Counted from the first letter of the stretch, positions 1-9,227 are shown. The stretch: 64,000 nt of DNA from Octadecabacter temperatus (GCF_001187845.1 NZ_CP012160.1:2294001-2358000), one strand, 5' to 3'. The notes: generated from the sequence alone by a model not told the origin. Translations and numbers: made by a program.

Positions 1-754
1 AATAACGCACATAATAGTCTTCAAGCCAAGGCACGGTGCCTAGGTGCCAATGGGGCGGCACGCCCCAGATCAGGCGGTCACGGGTTTCAGACGGACGCGG
101 ATGCCCGTGAAATGCAACGATAGCCGCCGACGATGCAGGCGCAATAGGCTTACGCAGCAATCCAACGCTATAACGAAAGCACAGATGTCGCTTGAAACTC
201 AGCACGCGGCCCTCAGGCCAATAGGCAACGCCGCTCGCATGGGCCGAGGCAAAGTCCTGTTCGTTGGCAAACTCCTCCATCGCCACGTGCGGGTCGTCCA
301 GAAACGCGGCCAAAATATGCGCCTGCTCTTTAGGATCAAAGGAAAATACGCCAGTGCCTGCTTCTTTACGGTTGCCCTTGGGAACGGGACGCCAGTCTTG
401 GCCCGTATTCAAAAAGGTCACATCCTGCGTGACCGAGAAAAACGGTGACAAATCCCCGACCACGGCCATATCAAGGTCAATAAATAGGCATCGGCCAAGG
501 TCGTGCAGATCACTGTGATACAACGCCAGTTTGCGCCATACGCCGGTGCGGCGGATGTCTGCTTCACTTAGTCCGATATCAGGGATATCGCGGATTTCGA
601 TGCTCGCGTCCAAACCCGACCTGTCATCCGTTAGACAGATGAACCGCAACGGACCGTCGGTGTGCGCTATGCACGCGCGATAGAGCGTGTTGACCTCGCG
701 TGCGGTGAACACGGTGCCCCATTTGATGCAGAGGATAGTTTGAGACAATGACAT
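1..754 (-). CDS. Glycosyltransferase-like protein, 3' end outside window
   Basis: Reading the minus strand from ATG at 754 gives at least 251 residues, open to the window edge. The N-terminus (MSLSQTILCIKWGTVF) is followed by a DLDMAVVGDL segment near residue 95, which looks like the DxD metal and nucleotide-sugar site of GT-A-fold transferases, and by tryptophan- and histidine-rich stretches (GVPPHWHLG). This suggests transfer of a sugar to a surface glycan, in keeping with the NeuC-like and Kdo transferase genes next door, which diverge from it across about 80 bases. The family assignment rests only on the DxD-like motif and fold-like pattern. Acceptor and sugar are unknown. Confidence 0.6.
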   Translation of the reverse strand, partial: MSLSQTILCIKWGTVFTAREVNTLYRACIAHTDGPLRFICLTDDRSGLDASIEIRDIPDIGLSEADIRRTGVWRKLALYHSDLHDLGRCLFIDLDMAVVGDLSPFFSVTQDVTFLNTGQDWRPVPKGNRKEAGTGVFSFDPKEQAHILAAFLDDPHVAMEEFANEQDFASAHASGVAYWPEGRVLSFKRHLCFRYSVGLLRKPIAPASSAAIVAFHGHPRPSETRDRLIWGVPPHWHLGTVPWLEDYYVRY

Positions 755-837
755 GTTATTGGCCTAGCCTGTCCAATCGGTCCAGTCTAGCCATAGACCG
801 CTTGTGAGGGTTTCAAAGGGACTGTAACGATAGGGTT

Positions 838-1956
838 ATGAAAAAATCCATCCTCTTCGTCACTGGCACGCGCGCTGATTTCGGCAAAATGGAACCGCTC
901 GCTATCGCTGCGCGTGAGGCGGGGCATGATGTCGGATTTTGGGTGACCGGCATGCATATGCTGGACCGTTACGGGCTGACCAAAAAGGAGGTCGCGCGCA
1001 CACAGGGTGTGGGTGTTCATGAGTACCTCAATCAACGTCCCGGCGACCCACAAGATCACGTTCTGGCTAAGACCGTCATGGGATTTTCCGATTTCGTGGC
1101 TGAACATAAGCCCGACTTGGTTGTCGTTCACGGTGATCGGATTGAGGCCCTTGCTTGCGCCTTGGTTGCGGCGACGAATTACATCCGCTCGGCCCACATT
1201 GAAGGTGGGGAAGTCTCTGGAACGATTGATGAAATATTCCGTCACTGCAATTCCAAGCTCGCCAGCCACCACTTCGTCAGTTCCGAGGATGCTAAGCGCC
1301 GCGTCATGGCAATGGGCGAACCAGAGGACGAGATTTATGTCATCGGCTCACCGGAGCTCGACTTTCATTCCGGCCCGTCCGGTGTGCCGATGACCGACGT
1401 ACGCGCCCACTATGACCTGCCGAGCGATGACTTCGGCATTGTCGTCTTCCACCCCGTCACATCCGAGGCCGACACCATGGGCCAACAGGCCCGCGACCTG
1501 TTTGGCACGCTCGATGCTTCGGGCAAATCCTTCGTCGTCATCGCCCCCAACAATGACCCAGGCTCAGACGATATTTTCGCCGCGATGGATACCCTGCCCA
1601 AAGACCGCTTTCGCATCCTGCCCTCCATGCGGTTCGCTCATTTTTCCGAGCTGATGAAAAACGCGGCCTGTATGATCGGCAATTCCAGTGCAGGCGTGCG
1701 CGAAGCACCGTTCCTTGGCACGCCGTCATTGGATGTCGGCACCCGCCAAACCAACCGCGCCCAAGCTCCGTCGCTGCATGCCTGTGCGGCCTCTGACACG
1801 GCAGGCATCGAAGCCTTCTTGCGTGATGAATGGGGCAAACGTTACGCGCGCCATGATGCGTTCGGCCAAGGCGATGCGGCCGCGCGATTTGCCGATATCG
1901 TCAGCGACGATGCGTTCTGGACGGGAGATTTGCAAAAACGGTTCCATGACCAGTAA
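838..1956 (+). CDS. neuC: UDP-N-acetylglucosamine 2-epimerase (hydrolysing), NeuC/LegG type
   Basis: 372 residues, the usual length for hydrolysing UDP-GlcNAc 2-epimerases. The family signatures are visible: TGTRADFGKM at the N-terminus, VVHGDRIEAL around residue 100, the HIEGGEVSGTIDE segment with its conserved Glu and Gly residues, and GNSSAGVREAPFLGTPSLDVG in the C-terminal nucleotide-binding half. Such enzymes cleave UDP from UDP-GlcNAc (or a diacetamido analogue) while inverting C2, giving free ManNAc-type sugar for sialic or legionaminic acid synthesis in the cytosol. The stop overlaps the Kdo transferase start by 11 bases, so the two are probably co-translated. Which sugar is used cannot be told here. 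NeuC and LegG are equally possible. Confidence 0.85.
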   Translation: MKKSILFVTGTRADFGKMEPLAIAAREAGHDVGFWVTGMHMLDRYGLTKKEVARTQGVGVHEYLNQRPGDPQDHVLAKTVMGFSDFVAEHKPDLVVVHGDRIEALACALVAATNYIRSAHIEGGEVSGTIDEIFRHCNSKLASHHFVSSEDAKRRVMAMGEPEDEIYVIGSPELDFHSGPSGVPMTDVRAHYDLPSDDFGIVVFHPVTSEADTMGQQARDLFGTLDASGKSFVVIAPNNDPGSDDIFAAMDTLPKDRFRILPSMRFAHFSELMKNAACMIGNSSAGVREAPFLGTPSLDVGTRQTNRAQAPSLHACAASDTAGIEAFLRDEWGKRYARHDAFGQGDAAARFADIVSDDAFWTGDLQKRFHDQ

Positions 1957-3223
1957 ACCCAAAATTGGCCCCATGCTAAAACTGGTGCTTGGCGTAGGCG
2001 CCGTGCTGTCGCCTTTGGCCCAACCGCTGTTGAAACGACGTCTCGCCAAAGGCAAAGAAGACCCTGCACGTTGGCGCGAAAAGCTGGGTGAAACATCCGC
2101 GATCCGGCCAGACGGCCCGCTTGTGTGGATGCACGGCGTGGGCGTTGGCGAAGTCATGGCCTTGCGCGGGTTGATTGAACACCTTGCACTTGAGCGCGCT
2201 GACCTTCAATTTCTTGTCACGTCCTCGGCGCGTTCCTCTGGCGAAGTCTTTGCACAGAACTTGCCAACTAACACCCGCCATCAGTATCTGCCGCTTGACC
2301 TTCCTTCACCTGTGGAGGCCTTTTTGGATCACTGGAAGCCAGACCTTGCCGTTTGGTCGGACCAGGAAATTTGGCCGCGAATGGTTGTGACCTGCGCTAG
2401 ACGCGGTATCCCACAAGCCTACGTCGCCGCGCGCATCGGAAAAGCTAGCGCCAAGGCCAAAGCGCGGTTCGGCGCTGCGTATGGAGATCTGTTCCGGCTT
2501 TTAGACGCACGGCATGCGCAAGATGCAAACTCAGCTAAGCACATGGCCGACTTAATGGATGACAATACGCCAGTCGCAGTGACCGGATCAATCAAAGCAG
2601 CGGGGGCCCCGCTAACCTTTGATCCGGATGTGAAAAACACGTTTGAGACCATCAAGAATACTCGCCGTATGTGGCTGCTCGCGTCGTCGCATCCAGCGGA
2701 CGAAGCCATCGCCCTTGCTGCACACAAGATCATTTGCGACACCGACCCCGGTGCCCTATTAATCATCGCGCCGCGGATCATTACTCGCGCAGGTGAAGTG
2801 GTAGAACATGCGCAAAACCACCAACTAAGTGCTAGCCTTCGCAGCATCAACCCAACGCCGGATCACGCAACTTCTGTCTATATCGCCGATACTTATGGCG
2901 AACTGGGTTCTTGGTATCGCGCTGCGTCCATTGCCCTTATTGGCGGCACGTTTGATGCTGTTGAAGGCCATAACCCTTGGGAAGCTGCGACGCTGGGCGC
3001 GGCCATTTTGCACGGATCAAGAACATCAAACTTCGCGCTCGATTATGAAGCTTTGACCGCCGTGCAAGGTTGTCGTTTGGTTCACAATGCCGAAGATTTA
3101 GCAGCGGCGGTTTTGGATCCAGGGACGCTAGAGCTGCGGCGCGGAGCTATTGAAGCGCGTGCAAGTATGTCCCGAGGTGCAATGCAAATTACCAACAACC
3201 TTCTATCGCTACTGAAGGTCTAG
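1946..3223 (+). CDS. waaA: 3-deoxy-D-manno-octulosonic acid (Kdo) transferase
   Basis: 425 residues from ATG at 1946, chosen because it overlaps the upstream stop by 11 bases and gives the normal family length. A longer frame reaching back to 1688 lies wholly inside the epimerase gene and is not credible. The protein starts with a short hydrophobic membrane anchor (about residues 10-28). WMHGVGVGEV follows, holding the catalytic Glu region of WaaA/KdtA, then a C-terminal GT-B half with ALIGGTFDAVEGHNPWEA, typical of GT30. It adds Kdo to lipid IVA on the inner face of the inner membrane. Its TAG stop is shared with the convergent oxidoreductase gene in a CTAG palindrome. A start at 1973 (MLKLVLG) is a second choice. 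Confidence 0.9.
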   Translation: MTSKPKIGPMLKLVLGVGAVLSPLAQPLLKRRLAKGKEDPARWREKLGETSAIRPDGPLVWMHGVGVGEVMALRGLIEHLALERADLQFLVTSSARSSGEVFAQNLPTNTRHQYLPLDLPSPVEAFLDHWKPDLAVWSDQEIWPRMVVTCARRGIPQAYVAARIGKASAKAKARFGAAYGDLFRLLDARHAQDANSAKHMADLMDDNTPVAVTGSIKAAGAPLTFDPDVKNTFETIKNTRRMWLLASSHPADEAIALAAHKIICDTDPGALLIIAPRIITRAGEVVEHAQNHQLSASLRSINPTPDHATSVYIADTYGELGSWYRAASIALIGGTFDAVEGHNPWEAATLGAAILHGSRTSNFALDYEALTAVQGCRLVHNAEDLAAAVLDPGTLELRRGAIEARASMSRGAMQITNNLLSLLKV

Positions 3224-4152
3224 AACGTCATCTCGGCCGAACCGGAAAACACACGTTTCCCCCACGCATCCGCGATCAAATCACTTGACGCCCGCATATC
3301 TGACAGGCGCGGAGCAAGCGGCGTCAGCACGGCATTCTCGTTCTCAATCAACGCCAGCCAATCGCGTGTAATCGCGCGGAACATATCGTTGCGGTCAAAT
3401 TCAAAGCTCTCAACTTTTGGGCCATTCCCATCGTCGCGTGTGATCTCGGCCGCCAGCATATCCAACTTGCGCAAGCCCCTTGTTCCCGACATCTCGGATC
3501 GGCGCAGGCTAACGGGCGACAGATAATCCATGGCAACGGTGCCTGCACGCCCAGCACTATCAGTCAGCGCAATCCGGCTGGCGAAATCGACGCCACCGAA
3601 ATCCGCATGGCCCACGGACGCGACAGACTGAATAGCTAAATCGGGAAACAGCGCCTTCGCCAAATCCAATTCATGACACAGGTCTAACAAAACACCGCCG
3701 CCCTCAGGCTTCGCAGCGTAGCTGTCTGGAAAAGACCAATTCTGCCGCCACTGGCGCACGTCATGGCCAATCTCAAACGAAAACCCGTAAACGTCGGTCA
3801 AATCATCCGCCGCAAGCGCCTTCACCACCGGATGATACCGCGCCATAAACCCAAGCATGGACCGCTTCGCCAAACCTCCAGCAGCGTCATAAATCTCAGC
3901 GACGCCCTCAGCCGTCCAATGCAGCGGCTTTTCTACGTAAAACGGCCACCCCTTAGCGGCACAAAGTGTCACCAATTCAAGACGCACTTGCGTGGCCGTG
4001 GCAATCACCACACCCTTCACATCATTGCGTTTTTCTAACGCTGCGCGATCATAAGACCGCCACGGGATCAGCTCAGCCACCTCACCAAGCGCTTTTAGAT
4101 TGTCCGCGTGGCGGCGCCCAATAGACCCCGCCCCGATGACCAAAATCACCAC
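3220..4152 (-). CDS. Gfo/Idh/MocA family NAD(P)-dependent oxidoreductase
   Basis: 310 residues. A Rossmann motif at the very N-terminus (VIGAGSIGRRHADNL) is followed by the FYVEKPLHW segment, the EKP motif whose Lys is catalytic in this family, and by a GGGVLLDLCHELD stretch of the C-terminal domain. Members oxidise or reduce sugars, often nucleotide sugars or inositols. It is the last gene of a four-gene minus-strand operon (phosphatase, CMP-sugar synthetase, SDR, this gene), overlapping the SDR by 7 bases. That context points to tailoring of a nonulosonic or related acidic sugar. The exact substrate is inference. Confidence 0.85.
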   Translation of the reverse strand: MVILVIGAGSIGRRHADNLKALGEVAELIPWRSYDRAALEKRNDVKGVVIATATQVRLELVTLCAAKGWPFYVEKPLHWTAEGVAEIYDAAGGLAKRSMLGFMARYHPVVKALAADDLTDVYGFSFEIGHDVRQWRQNWSFPDSYAAKPEGGGVLLDLCHELDLAKALFPDLAIQSVASVGHADFGGVDFASRIALTDSAGRAGTVAMDYLSPVSLRRSEMSGTRGLRKLDMLAAEITRDDGNGPKVESFEFDRNDMFRAITRDWLALIENENAVLTPLAPRLSDMRASSDLIADAWGKRVFSGSAEMTF

Positions 4153-4946
4153 GCGGAAAAACCGCCATCAACGTTGATCATCTGGCCCGTTACATAGCCA
4201 GATTGCTTGGACGCCAAGAACAACATCGCATCGGCAATCTCATCGGGTTCACACATACGCCCCGCCATGATCAGCTCACCCACGCGCTTTTGAAACTCGT
4301 CAGAGTGGCCGTTGAACACAGCCCCCGGCGCGATGGTGTTCACGGTCGCTTGACGCTTGGCCCAATAACCGGCCAGCCAAACGGTCAACCCGTGAATACC
4401 TGCTTTGGTCACGCCATAGGCACTGAAATTCTTGAACGGCATGCCATCATAAATCGGGTGGTGCGCGCCGTTCAGCGCATACATCGACGCCACGTTGATC
4501 AGCGTTGTCGGACGCTTGCCCACGATGTCACGATCCATCTGACGGGCAACCAAAAACGCGCCCGTCAGGTTGGTGCGCATAGTCTTTTCCCAGTCATCCA
4601 ACGTGGTGTCCGCAAAGTCAGGGAAGCTCCCGCCTGCGCCCATCAGCATCTCACCGGTGATGGCTGCGTTGTTCAGCACGACATCCGGCTGCCATCCGTC
4701 GCCCTCGACAGTCTTAAAAATCTCAACGATCTGCTCTTCAGAGCCCACATCCAGCGGGTAAATCGCAAAGTCGGGATTGTCGCCATGTGTTTCCTGAAGC
4801 CCGTCAAACCGATGCCCTGGCAAATCAGTCGCAACAACCTTAGCGCCTTGCTCCAACATGCGACGCACATAAGTGCTGCCCAAAACGCCGCCCGAGCCCG
4901 TGATAAATACTGTTCGTCCAGCCAATTGGCCTTCAACTTGCGCCAT
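4146..4946 (-). CDS. Short-chain dehydrogenase/reductase of a CMP-sugar operon
   Basis: 266 residues with the full classical SDR layout: TGSGGVLGSTY near residue 17 for NAD(P) binding, LNNAA (NNAG equivalent) around residue 90, a Ser in INVASMYA and the YGVTK catalytic Tyr-Lys pair near residue 177, ending GYVTGQMINVDGGF as is standard. Overlaps the upstream CMP-sugar synthetase by 14 bases and the downstream Gfo/Idh/MocA gene by 7. Campylobacter PtmA, an SDR paired with the CMP-legionaminate synthetase PtmB, is a known parallel for an SDR beside such a synthetase. A role in making the nonulosonic acid precursor is therefore plausible but not shown. Confidence 0.85.
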   Translation of the reverse strand: MAQVEGQLAGRTVFITGSGGVLGSTYVRRMLEQGAKVVATDLPGHRFDGLQETHGDNPDFAIYPLDVGSEEQIVEIFKTVEGDGWQPDVVLNNAAITGEMLMGAGGSFPDFADTTLDDWEKTMRTNLTGAFLVARQMDRDIVGKRPTTLINVASMYALNGAHHPIYDGMPFKNFSAYGVTKAGIHGLTVWLAGYWAKRQATVNTIAPGAVFNGHSDEFQKRVGELIMAGRMCEPDEIADAMLFLASKQSGYVTGQMINVDGGFSAW

Positions 4947-5634
4947 TTTGAGCGTCCTTCATTAAAAATTCTACGATCTTCCAATCGAGCGGGTCGTCCA
5001 CGTCCATGCACCGCTCGGACGGCATTACATAGGGGATCACGCGCCCCTCATAAATGGTGCTGGCTTTGCGCAAGTAGTCTGGCGACAGCACATAGGTGCT
5101 TGCCGCGTGTTCATAAACCACAGGCGCGTTCTGACGCGCCCATACGCCACCCGGCAGCGGCTTTGAAACCCGCAACGACCCCGTCTGATCTGGTTCGACC
5201 ATATTGAAATAGGGGTTCTTGCACGCGACGCAGCACGACATCACCATGTCCGGCGCTTCAGCCTCAAACAGATCCAATGCGCCGTCGATGTCTTCGGCCA
5301 GTCGCAGCGGAGACGTGCAGTCCAAATCAACAAACGCAGTAGCTTTGCCAGCAATCGCCTCAGCCGCGTCTAGTGCGTGCTGCCAAACGCCCCATTTTGG
5401 CGCATCATCTGTCGCCAAATGCGCAGGCCGCAACCCGATGTCCAACGCACCCTTGGCGACCGCATGGTCGTACATTTCTTGGCTATCTGTGCTCACCACG
5501 AACGCATCAATGCGCGCAGACGCAGCCAATTGATCCAACGACCAATCCATCAATGGCTTGCCGCACATATCCCGAAAGTTTTTTCCCGGCACACCCTTAG
5601 AGCCCTTACGCGCCCCGATATGTCCAATTATCAT
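4933..5634 (-). CDS. neuA: Acylneuraminate (nonulosonate) cytidylyltransferase
   Basis: 233 residues, a single-domain CMP-sugar synthetase. The N-terminal IGARKGSKGVPGKN is the diagnostic nucleotide-binding loop, FVDLDCTSPLR carries the conserved Asp of the metal site, and the C-terminal SERCMDVDDPLDW is typical of the NeuA/LegF/PseF family. It activates a 9-carbon acidic sugar with CTP for glycosyl transfer. The start codon lies directly against the stop of the phosphatase gene (no gap), indicating translational coupling. The matching synthase (NeuB-like) is absent from this window, so either it lies further left or the substrate is made elsewhere. Confidence 0.85.
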   Translation of the reverse strand: MIIGHIGARKGSKGVPGKNFRDMCGKPLMDWSLDQLAASARIDAFVVSTDSQEMYDHAVAKGALDIGLRPAHLATDDAPKWGVWQHALDAAEAIAGKATAFVDLDCTSPLRLAEDIDGALDLFEAEAPDMVMSCCVACKNPYFNMVEPDQTGSLRVSKPLPGGVWARQNAPVVYEHAASTYVLSPDYLRKASTIYEGRVIPYVMPSERCMDVDDPLDWKIVEFLMKDAQNGAS

Positions 5635-6297
5635 TTATGCCCACTTTCCAGCGTTTGCACGCCAGTCCTGAAAATCTGCTGTAATCGTTTCCGGATCATA
5701 ACCTTTCTCAAGCCAAGCCCGAAACCCGATACCTAACGGCTCGGCATCTCGCAGATAGACTCTAAAGACGTGCCCTAAAACACCTGATTTGCTGCGTGGA
5801 AAATGGATGTGCTTACGTGCGAGCTGCCGCGCGGCGTCTTCGACGCTGCAACCTTCGATCAGGATCAAAATCAAAGCCGCCGCAAATCCAGTTCGGTCCG
5901 CACCAGATTTACAGTGCAACAGAAAAGGGCGCGGCAATTGGCCAAGCGCGTCTATTCTTTCCAGTATTTTCGCGCCTTCCGGCAATGCCCGCGCACTACA
6001 AACATGGATATAATGCAGATCTAGCCCAAGCGCGTTACATGCCTCGTGTTCGAACAGATTGTAGCTGCGTCCGATTTTACCACGCAGGGACACAATCGTG
6101 CGAATTCCCAAAGTCTTATAGTGACTTAGCCGCTCGCCACAGGGTTGGTTTGATCGCCATAGGCCGGGCGCAAACTCTGCAAGGTTCGTCCACCTCTTGC
6201 GCAAAATCTGGTGATCTTTCCAAAGAAAATCCCGTGTCGCCGCGCGGCGACCCGCATCGGTGTTAATGTCGTAAATTCTTCGTGATCTCGCCCTCAT
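5635..6297 (-). CDS. Dual-specificity/tyrosine phosphatase-like protein
   Basis: 220 residues. The cysteine-phosphatase signature HCX5R is intact as HCKSGADRTG (Cys129, Arg135), preceded by IRTIVSLRG, the usual strand before the active site in DSP/PTP-like folds. Hydrophobic residues after the signature (FAAALILILI) look like the buried helix of the domain, not a membrane anchor. It is the first gene of the operon leading into the CMP-sugar synthetase. Such proteins dephosphorylate protein tyrosines or small substrates. Placement with sugar genes allows either control of polysaccharide production or removal of a sugar phosphate, and the sequence does not decide. Confidence 0.8.
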   Translation of the reverse strand: MRARSRRIYDINTDAGRRAATRDFLWKDHQILRKRWTNLAEFAPGLWRSNQPCGERLSHYKTLGIRTIVSLRGKIGRSYNLFEHEACNALGLDLHYIHVCSARALPEGAKILERIDALGQLPRPFLLHCKSGADRTGFAAALILILIEGCSVEDAARQLARKHIHFPRSKSGVLGHVFRVYLRDAEPLGIGFRAWLEKGYDPETITADFQDWRANAGKWA

Positions 6298-6417
6298 ACC
6301 TCGTCTTAGCCCGCGTCAAACCGTCGGGCAAGCATCCCAAGCCTCGTCAAAAATAATCACAAAAAGCGTTGTCAAAAAACCCTTCCTCAAACACTCAAAG
6401 GACGCTAGGTCGAGGGC

Positions 6418-7803
6418 ATGTCCCAGAACCCTCCTTCACTCCGCCCCGACTTGGCCCCCAAGGTCAAAATCCAAGAAACCACGCGCAGCGGCCAGCCGAC
6501 CATCGGCATGGTGTCCCTTGGTTGCCCCAAAGCGCTGGTGGATTCTGAACGTATCCTCACGCGCCTGCGCGCCGAAGGGTATGCCATTTCGCCCGACTAT
6601 TCCGGCGCGGACGCGGTGATTGTGAACACCTGTGGTTTTCTGGACTCCGCCAAGGCTGAATCACTCGATGCCATCGGTGAGGCGCTGACCGAAAACGGCA
6701 AAGTCATCGTCACAGGCTGCCTTGGCGCCGAACCGGACTACATCCGCGAACATCACCCCAAAATCCTAGCCGTGACAGGCCCGCACCAATACGAACAGGT
6801 GCTCGACGCGGTTCATGGCGCGGTGCCGCCGTCCCCTGATCCCTTCATCGACCTGCTGCCCGCGTCCGGCGTCTCCCTCACGCCGCGCCACTACAGCTAT
6901 TTGAAAATCTCCGAGGGCTGTAACCACAAGTGCAAGTTCTGCATCATTCCCGACATGCGTGGCAGGCTCGCTAGCCGTCCGGCAAAGGCCGTGATGCGCG
7001 AGGCTGAAAAGCTGGTGGAAAACGGGGTGAAAGAACTGCTGGTGATTTCACAAGACACCTCCGCGTATGGCACCGATTGGCCGTCCGAGCAGCGCCGCGG
7101 GTTGACCGAACAACCCATTACCACACTGGCGCGTGACCTTGGCTCGCTCGGGGCATGGGTGCGCCTGCACTACGTCTATCCCTACCCCAATGTGCGCGAG
7201 TTGATCCCGCTGATGTCAGATGGCCTCATTCTGCCCTATCTCGACATCCCGTTCCAACACGCCCACCCCGAAACCCTGCGCCGCATGGCCCGCCCCGCGC
7301 ACGCCGAGCGCACGCTGGACCGCATTGAAGAATGGCGCGGGATGTGTCCCGACATCACTCTGCGCTCAACCTTCATCGTCGGCTACCCCGGTGAAACGGA
7401 AGAGGAATTCCAAACCCTGCTCGATTGGATGGATGAAGCGCAACTGGATCGCGTCGGGTGTTTTCAGTACGAAAACGTCGACGGCGCCCGTTCCAACGCC
7501 CTGCCTGATCACGTACCAGCCGAAGTCAAACAAAACCGCTGGGACCGCTTCATGGAAAAAGCCCAAGCCATCTCCGAGGCGAAACTGGCGGCGAAGGTTG
7601 GGCAAACCATGGACGTGATCATCGACGACATCGACGAAGACGGCATCGCGACGTGCCGCACGAAGGCGGACGCCCCAGAGATCGACGGGAACCTGTTTAT
7701 CGACGAAGGAACCGACGGGTTGAAGGTTGGCGAGATCGTGAGTGTCGACGTTGATGAAGCAGGCGAATATGATTTGTGGGGGCAAATTCCGGTCAAGAAA
7801 TGA
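6418..7803 (+). CDS. rimO: Ribosomal protein uS12 methylthiotransferase RimO
   Basis: 461 residues with the three expected modules. The N-terminal UPF0004 domain carries Cys residues for the auxiliary 4Fe-4S cluster ([25 protein letters not shown]). The radical SAM domain has the CxxxCxxC motif as CNHKCKFC near residue 167. The C-terminal TRAM domain covers about residues 395-460. The enzyme methylthiolates the conserved Asp of ribosomal protein S12. ALVDSERI after the first Cys is characteristic of RimO, unlike MiaB. Monocistronic, followed by a hairpin overlapping its stop. Confidence 0.95.
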   Translation: MSQNPPSLRPDLAPKVKIQETTRSGQPTIGMVSLGCPKALVDSERILTRLRAEGYAISPDYSGADAVIVNTCGFLDSAKAESLDAIGEALTENGKVIVTGCLGAEPDYIREHHPKILAVTGPHQYEQVLDAVHGAVPPSPDPFIDLLPASGVSLTPRHYSYLKISEGCNHKCKFCIIPDMRGRLASRPAKAVMREAEKLVENGVKELLVISQDTSAYGTDWPSEQRRGLTEQPITTLARDLGSLGAWVRLHYVYPYPNVRELIPLMSDGLILPYLDIPFQHAHPETLRRMARPAHAERTLDRIEEWRGMCPDITLRSTFIVGYPGETEEEFQTLLDWMDEAQLDRVGCFQYENVDGARSNALPDHVPAEVKQNRWDRFMEKAQAISEAKLAAKVGQTMDVIIDDIDEDGIATCRTKADAPEIDGNLFIDEGTDGLKVGEIVSVDVDEAGEYDLWGQIPVKK

Positions 7804-7818
7804 TCTGGGGGATCATTT
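7798..7818 (+). terminator. Candidate rimO terminator hairpin
   Basis: AAATGATC and GATCATTT form a perfect 8-bp stem around a TGGGG loop, overlapping the rimO stop codon. The 3' flank has only a short T tract, so intrinsic termination may be weak. Confidence 0.45.
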
Positions 7819-8050
7819 CCTGAATTTACGGGACAAAACCGACCTTCAAAAAACGGCGCGCTAAGCTCAAGATATGAGGAAATCAACTGATCGGAAGCTG
7901 CTCCTTTACGCTTCAACTTTGGATAGCAGAATACTGCAAAACCAGCTTCAGCTCATGCCCGAACGAATGGTTGCGCCTGAAATTAATGATTTTGGAACCG
8001 ACATTGGGCAATTGGTAGCAAAGAGCCTCGCCCTTAAGGGCATGAAAAAA

Positions 8051-9154
8051 TTATGCAGCGTTCGCCCCAGAAATTTGTCGCAATCTAGTTTCGAATAATG
8101 GCCGTTGGTTCTTAAGAATACGCGACACAAGCTGCTTGGCCCGTTTGTTATCGACAATCATGCGAGCGGGTCCGTCTTTCGTTCGACCACCTAAATGTTC
8201 ACCGTGAATCTTTGCATTGACGTGATCCGTGACCATCAAGCTTTCGACCAACGCACCTTCGGCCGAAATGACTTCGTGTTGGTCAAAAAGGACATGCACA
8301 AGAGTTACGCCATCGTCAGGAACTCTCGTCTCGATACCCTCAGCTTCGAGCAGTTTCACAGCAGGGACCAAGACTTCGTATTCGCCGGTCATACGTTCGG
8401 CAACAGGCGACGCGATCAACACACGATGTTGCCTTGAGACAGTTAGATCGGATTGGGGAAAGCCGAGAGCCAAGCTGTCTTTCATCAACGTAATCGGTTG
8501 CTGCTTTGGGTTTCGTGACAAATACTCAGCTGAAAGTTCTGTTTTTCCAAGCCACTGAATAGGCTGAAAACCATGGTCTACTGTCCAAACCATATCACCT
8601 ACAACTAGGTCTTTCGCGTGCAATCCGCCACGTTCTGTTCGGACGCGCGTATCGCCGGCTAAACACAAGACGGAATCACCAGATTCGATTGTCTCAAACG
8701 TGAGGTTACCAAAGATGTCCCACTGATAGCTTTCCCCTACTGCAATATCCGTATGCTCTAAAATAGATTCAGAAGTCGCGCCATCCGCCGCACCTTCGGT
8801 TACGGTGAATGCTGAAATATTGTCCGCGCTATAGAAGCTAATAACCGTATCGGTATCGATATTCGTCAGCGCAATGCCGCTACCTTCGTTGGCGTCACTT
8901 GCCGCGTTACGCAGCCCTACAGGGATGGTGTAGATGGTGAAATCCGAATTGTCTGGGTGTGGTGTTCCAGTCAGCGTTCCAAGGTTAACTTCACCGCCAG
9001 CAATCCCAGCACCCGTATGCAAGGTTCCGTCATCATCATAAACCGAAACAACAAAGTCGGCAGGGTCATCATCGGGGCCAAGCGTGATCTCAACAAACTC
9101 TCCCGAGTTTGCAACACCTGTGCCACGAAAATGCACTTCTGATACGAACGCCAT
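8051..9154 (-). CDS. Secreted Hint-domain protein with N-terminal adhesion-like domain
   Basis: 367 residues in two parts. Residues 1 to about 155 form an acidic beta-rich domain (SGEFVEITLGPDDDPADF, DTDTVISFYSADN) resembling lamin-tail-like modules of bacterial exoproteins. From Cys164 the protein reads as a Hint module: CLAGDTRVRTERGG, KDLVVGDMVWT, the block-B-like SRQHRVLIA with His243, and the HVLFDQHEVISAEGALVESL segment. No Sec signal is present, which fits type I secretion common for such proteins in this family. A C-terminal extein with a nucleophile after the module is missing, so self-cleavage of the Hedgehog kind is possible but protein splicing is not. Preceded by a GAGGGAG ribosome site. 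Confidence 0.85.
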   Translation of the reverse strand: MAFVSEVHFRGTGVANSGEFVEITLGPDDDPADFVVSVYDDDGTLHTGAGIAGGEVNLGTLTGTPHPDNSDFTIYTIPVGLRNAASDANEGSGIALTNIDTDTVISFYSADNISAFTVTEGAADGATSESILEHTDIAVGESYQWDIFGNLTFETIESGDSVLCLAGDTRVRTERGGLHAKDLVVGDMVWTVDHGFQPIQWLGKTELSAEYLSRNPKQQPITLMKDSLALGFPQSDLTVSRQHRVLIASPVAERMTGEYEVLVPAVKLLEAEGIETRVPDDGVTLVHVLFDQHEVISAEGALVESLMVTDHVNAKIHGEHLGGRTKDGPARMIVDNKRAKQLVSRILKNQRPLFETRLRQISGANAA

Positions 9155-9196
9155 GATTACTCCCTCGGCAGATGTAACCCCTGCCGGATCAAACTT

Positions 9197-9227
9197 TATA
9201 TGCTGCGAGCCACCAAAACGGCATCAA
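9197..9227 (-). promoter_or_regulatory. Possible promoter of the Hint gene
   Basis: On the minus strand TTGATG (9227-9222) and GCATAT (9203-9198) are 18 bases apart, about 45 bases before the start codon. This is a sigma70-like guess from sequence alone. Confidence 0.3.

Noticed and set aside
1688..1945. Upstream extension of the Kdo transferase frame
   Set aside because: Entirely inside the epimerase gene. The extra residues are not protein-like and the family starts near 1946.
4203..5207. Long open frame of 334 codons on the plus strand
   Set aside because: Lies antisense to the SDR and CMP-sugar synthetase genes, both with clear motifs. No ribosome site or domain of its own.
7874..8098. 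74-residue plus-strand frame after rimO
   Set aside because: Runs into the end of the Hint gene on the other strand, no ribosome site and no recognisable pattern.
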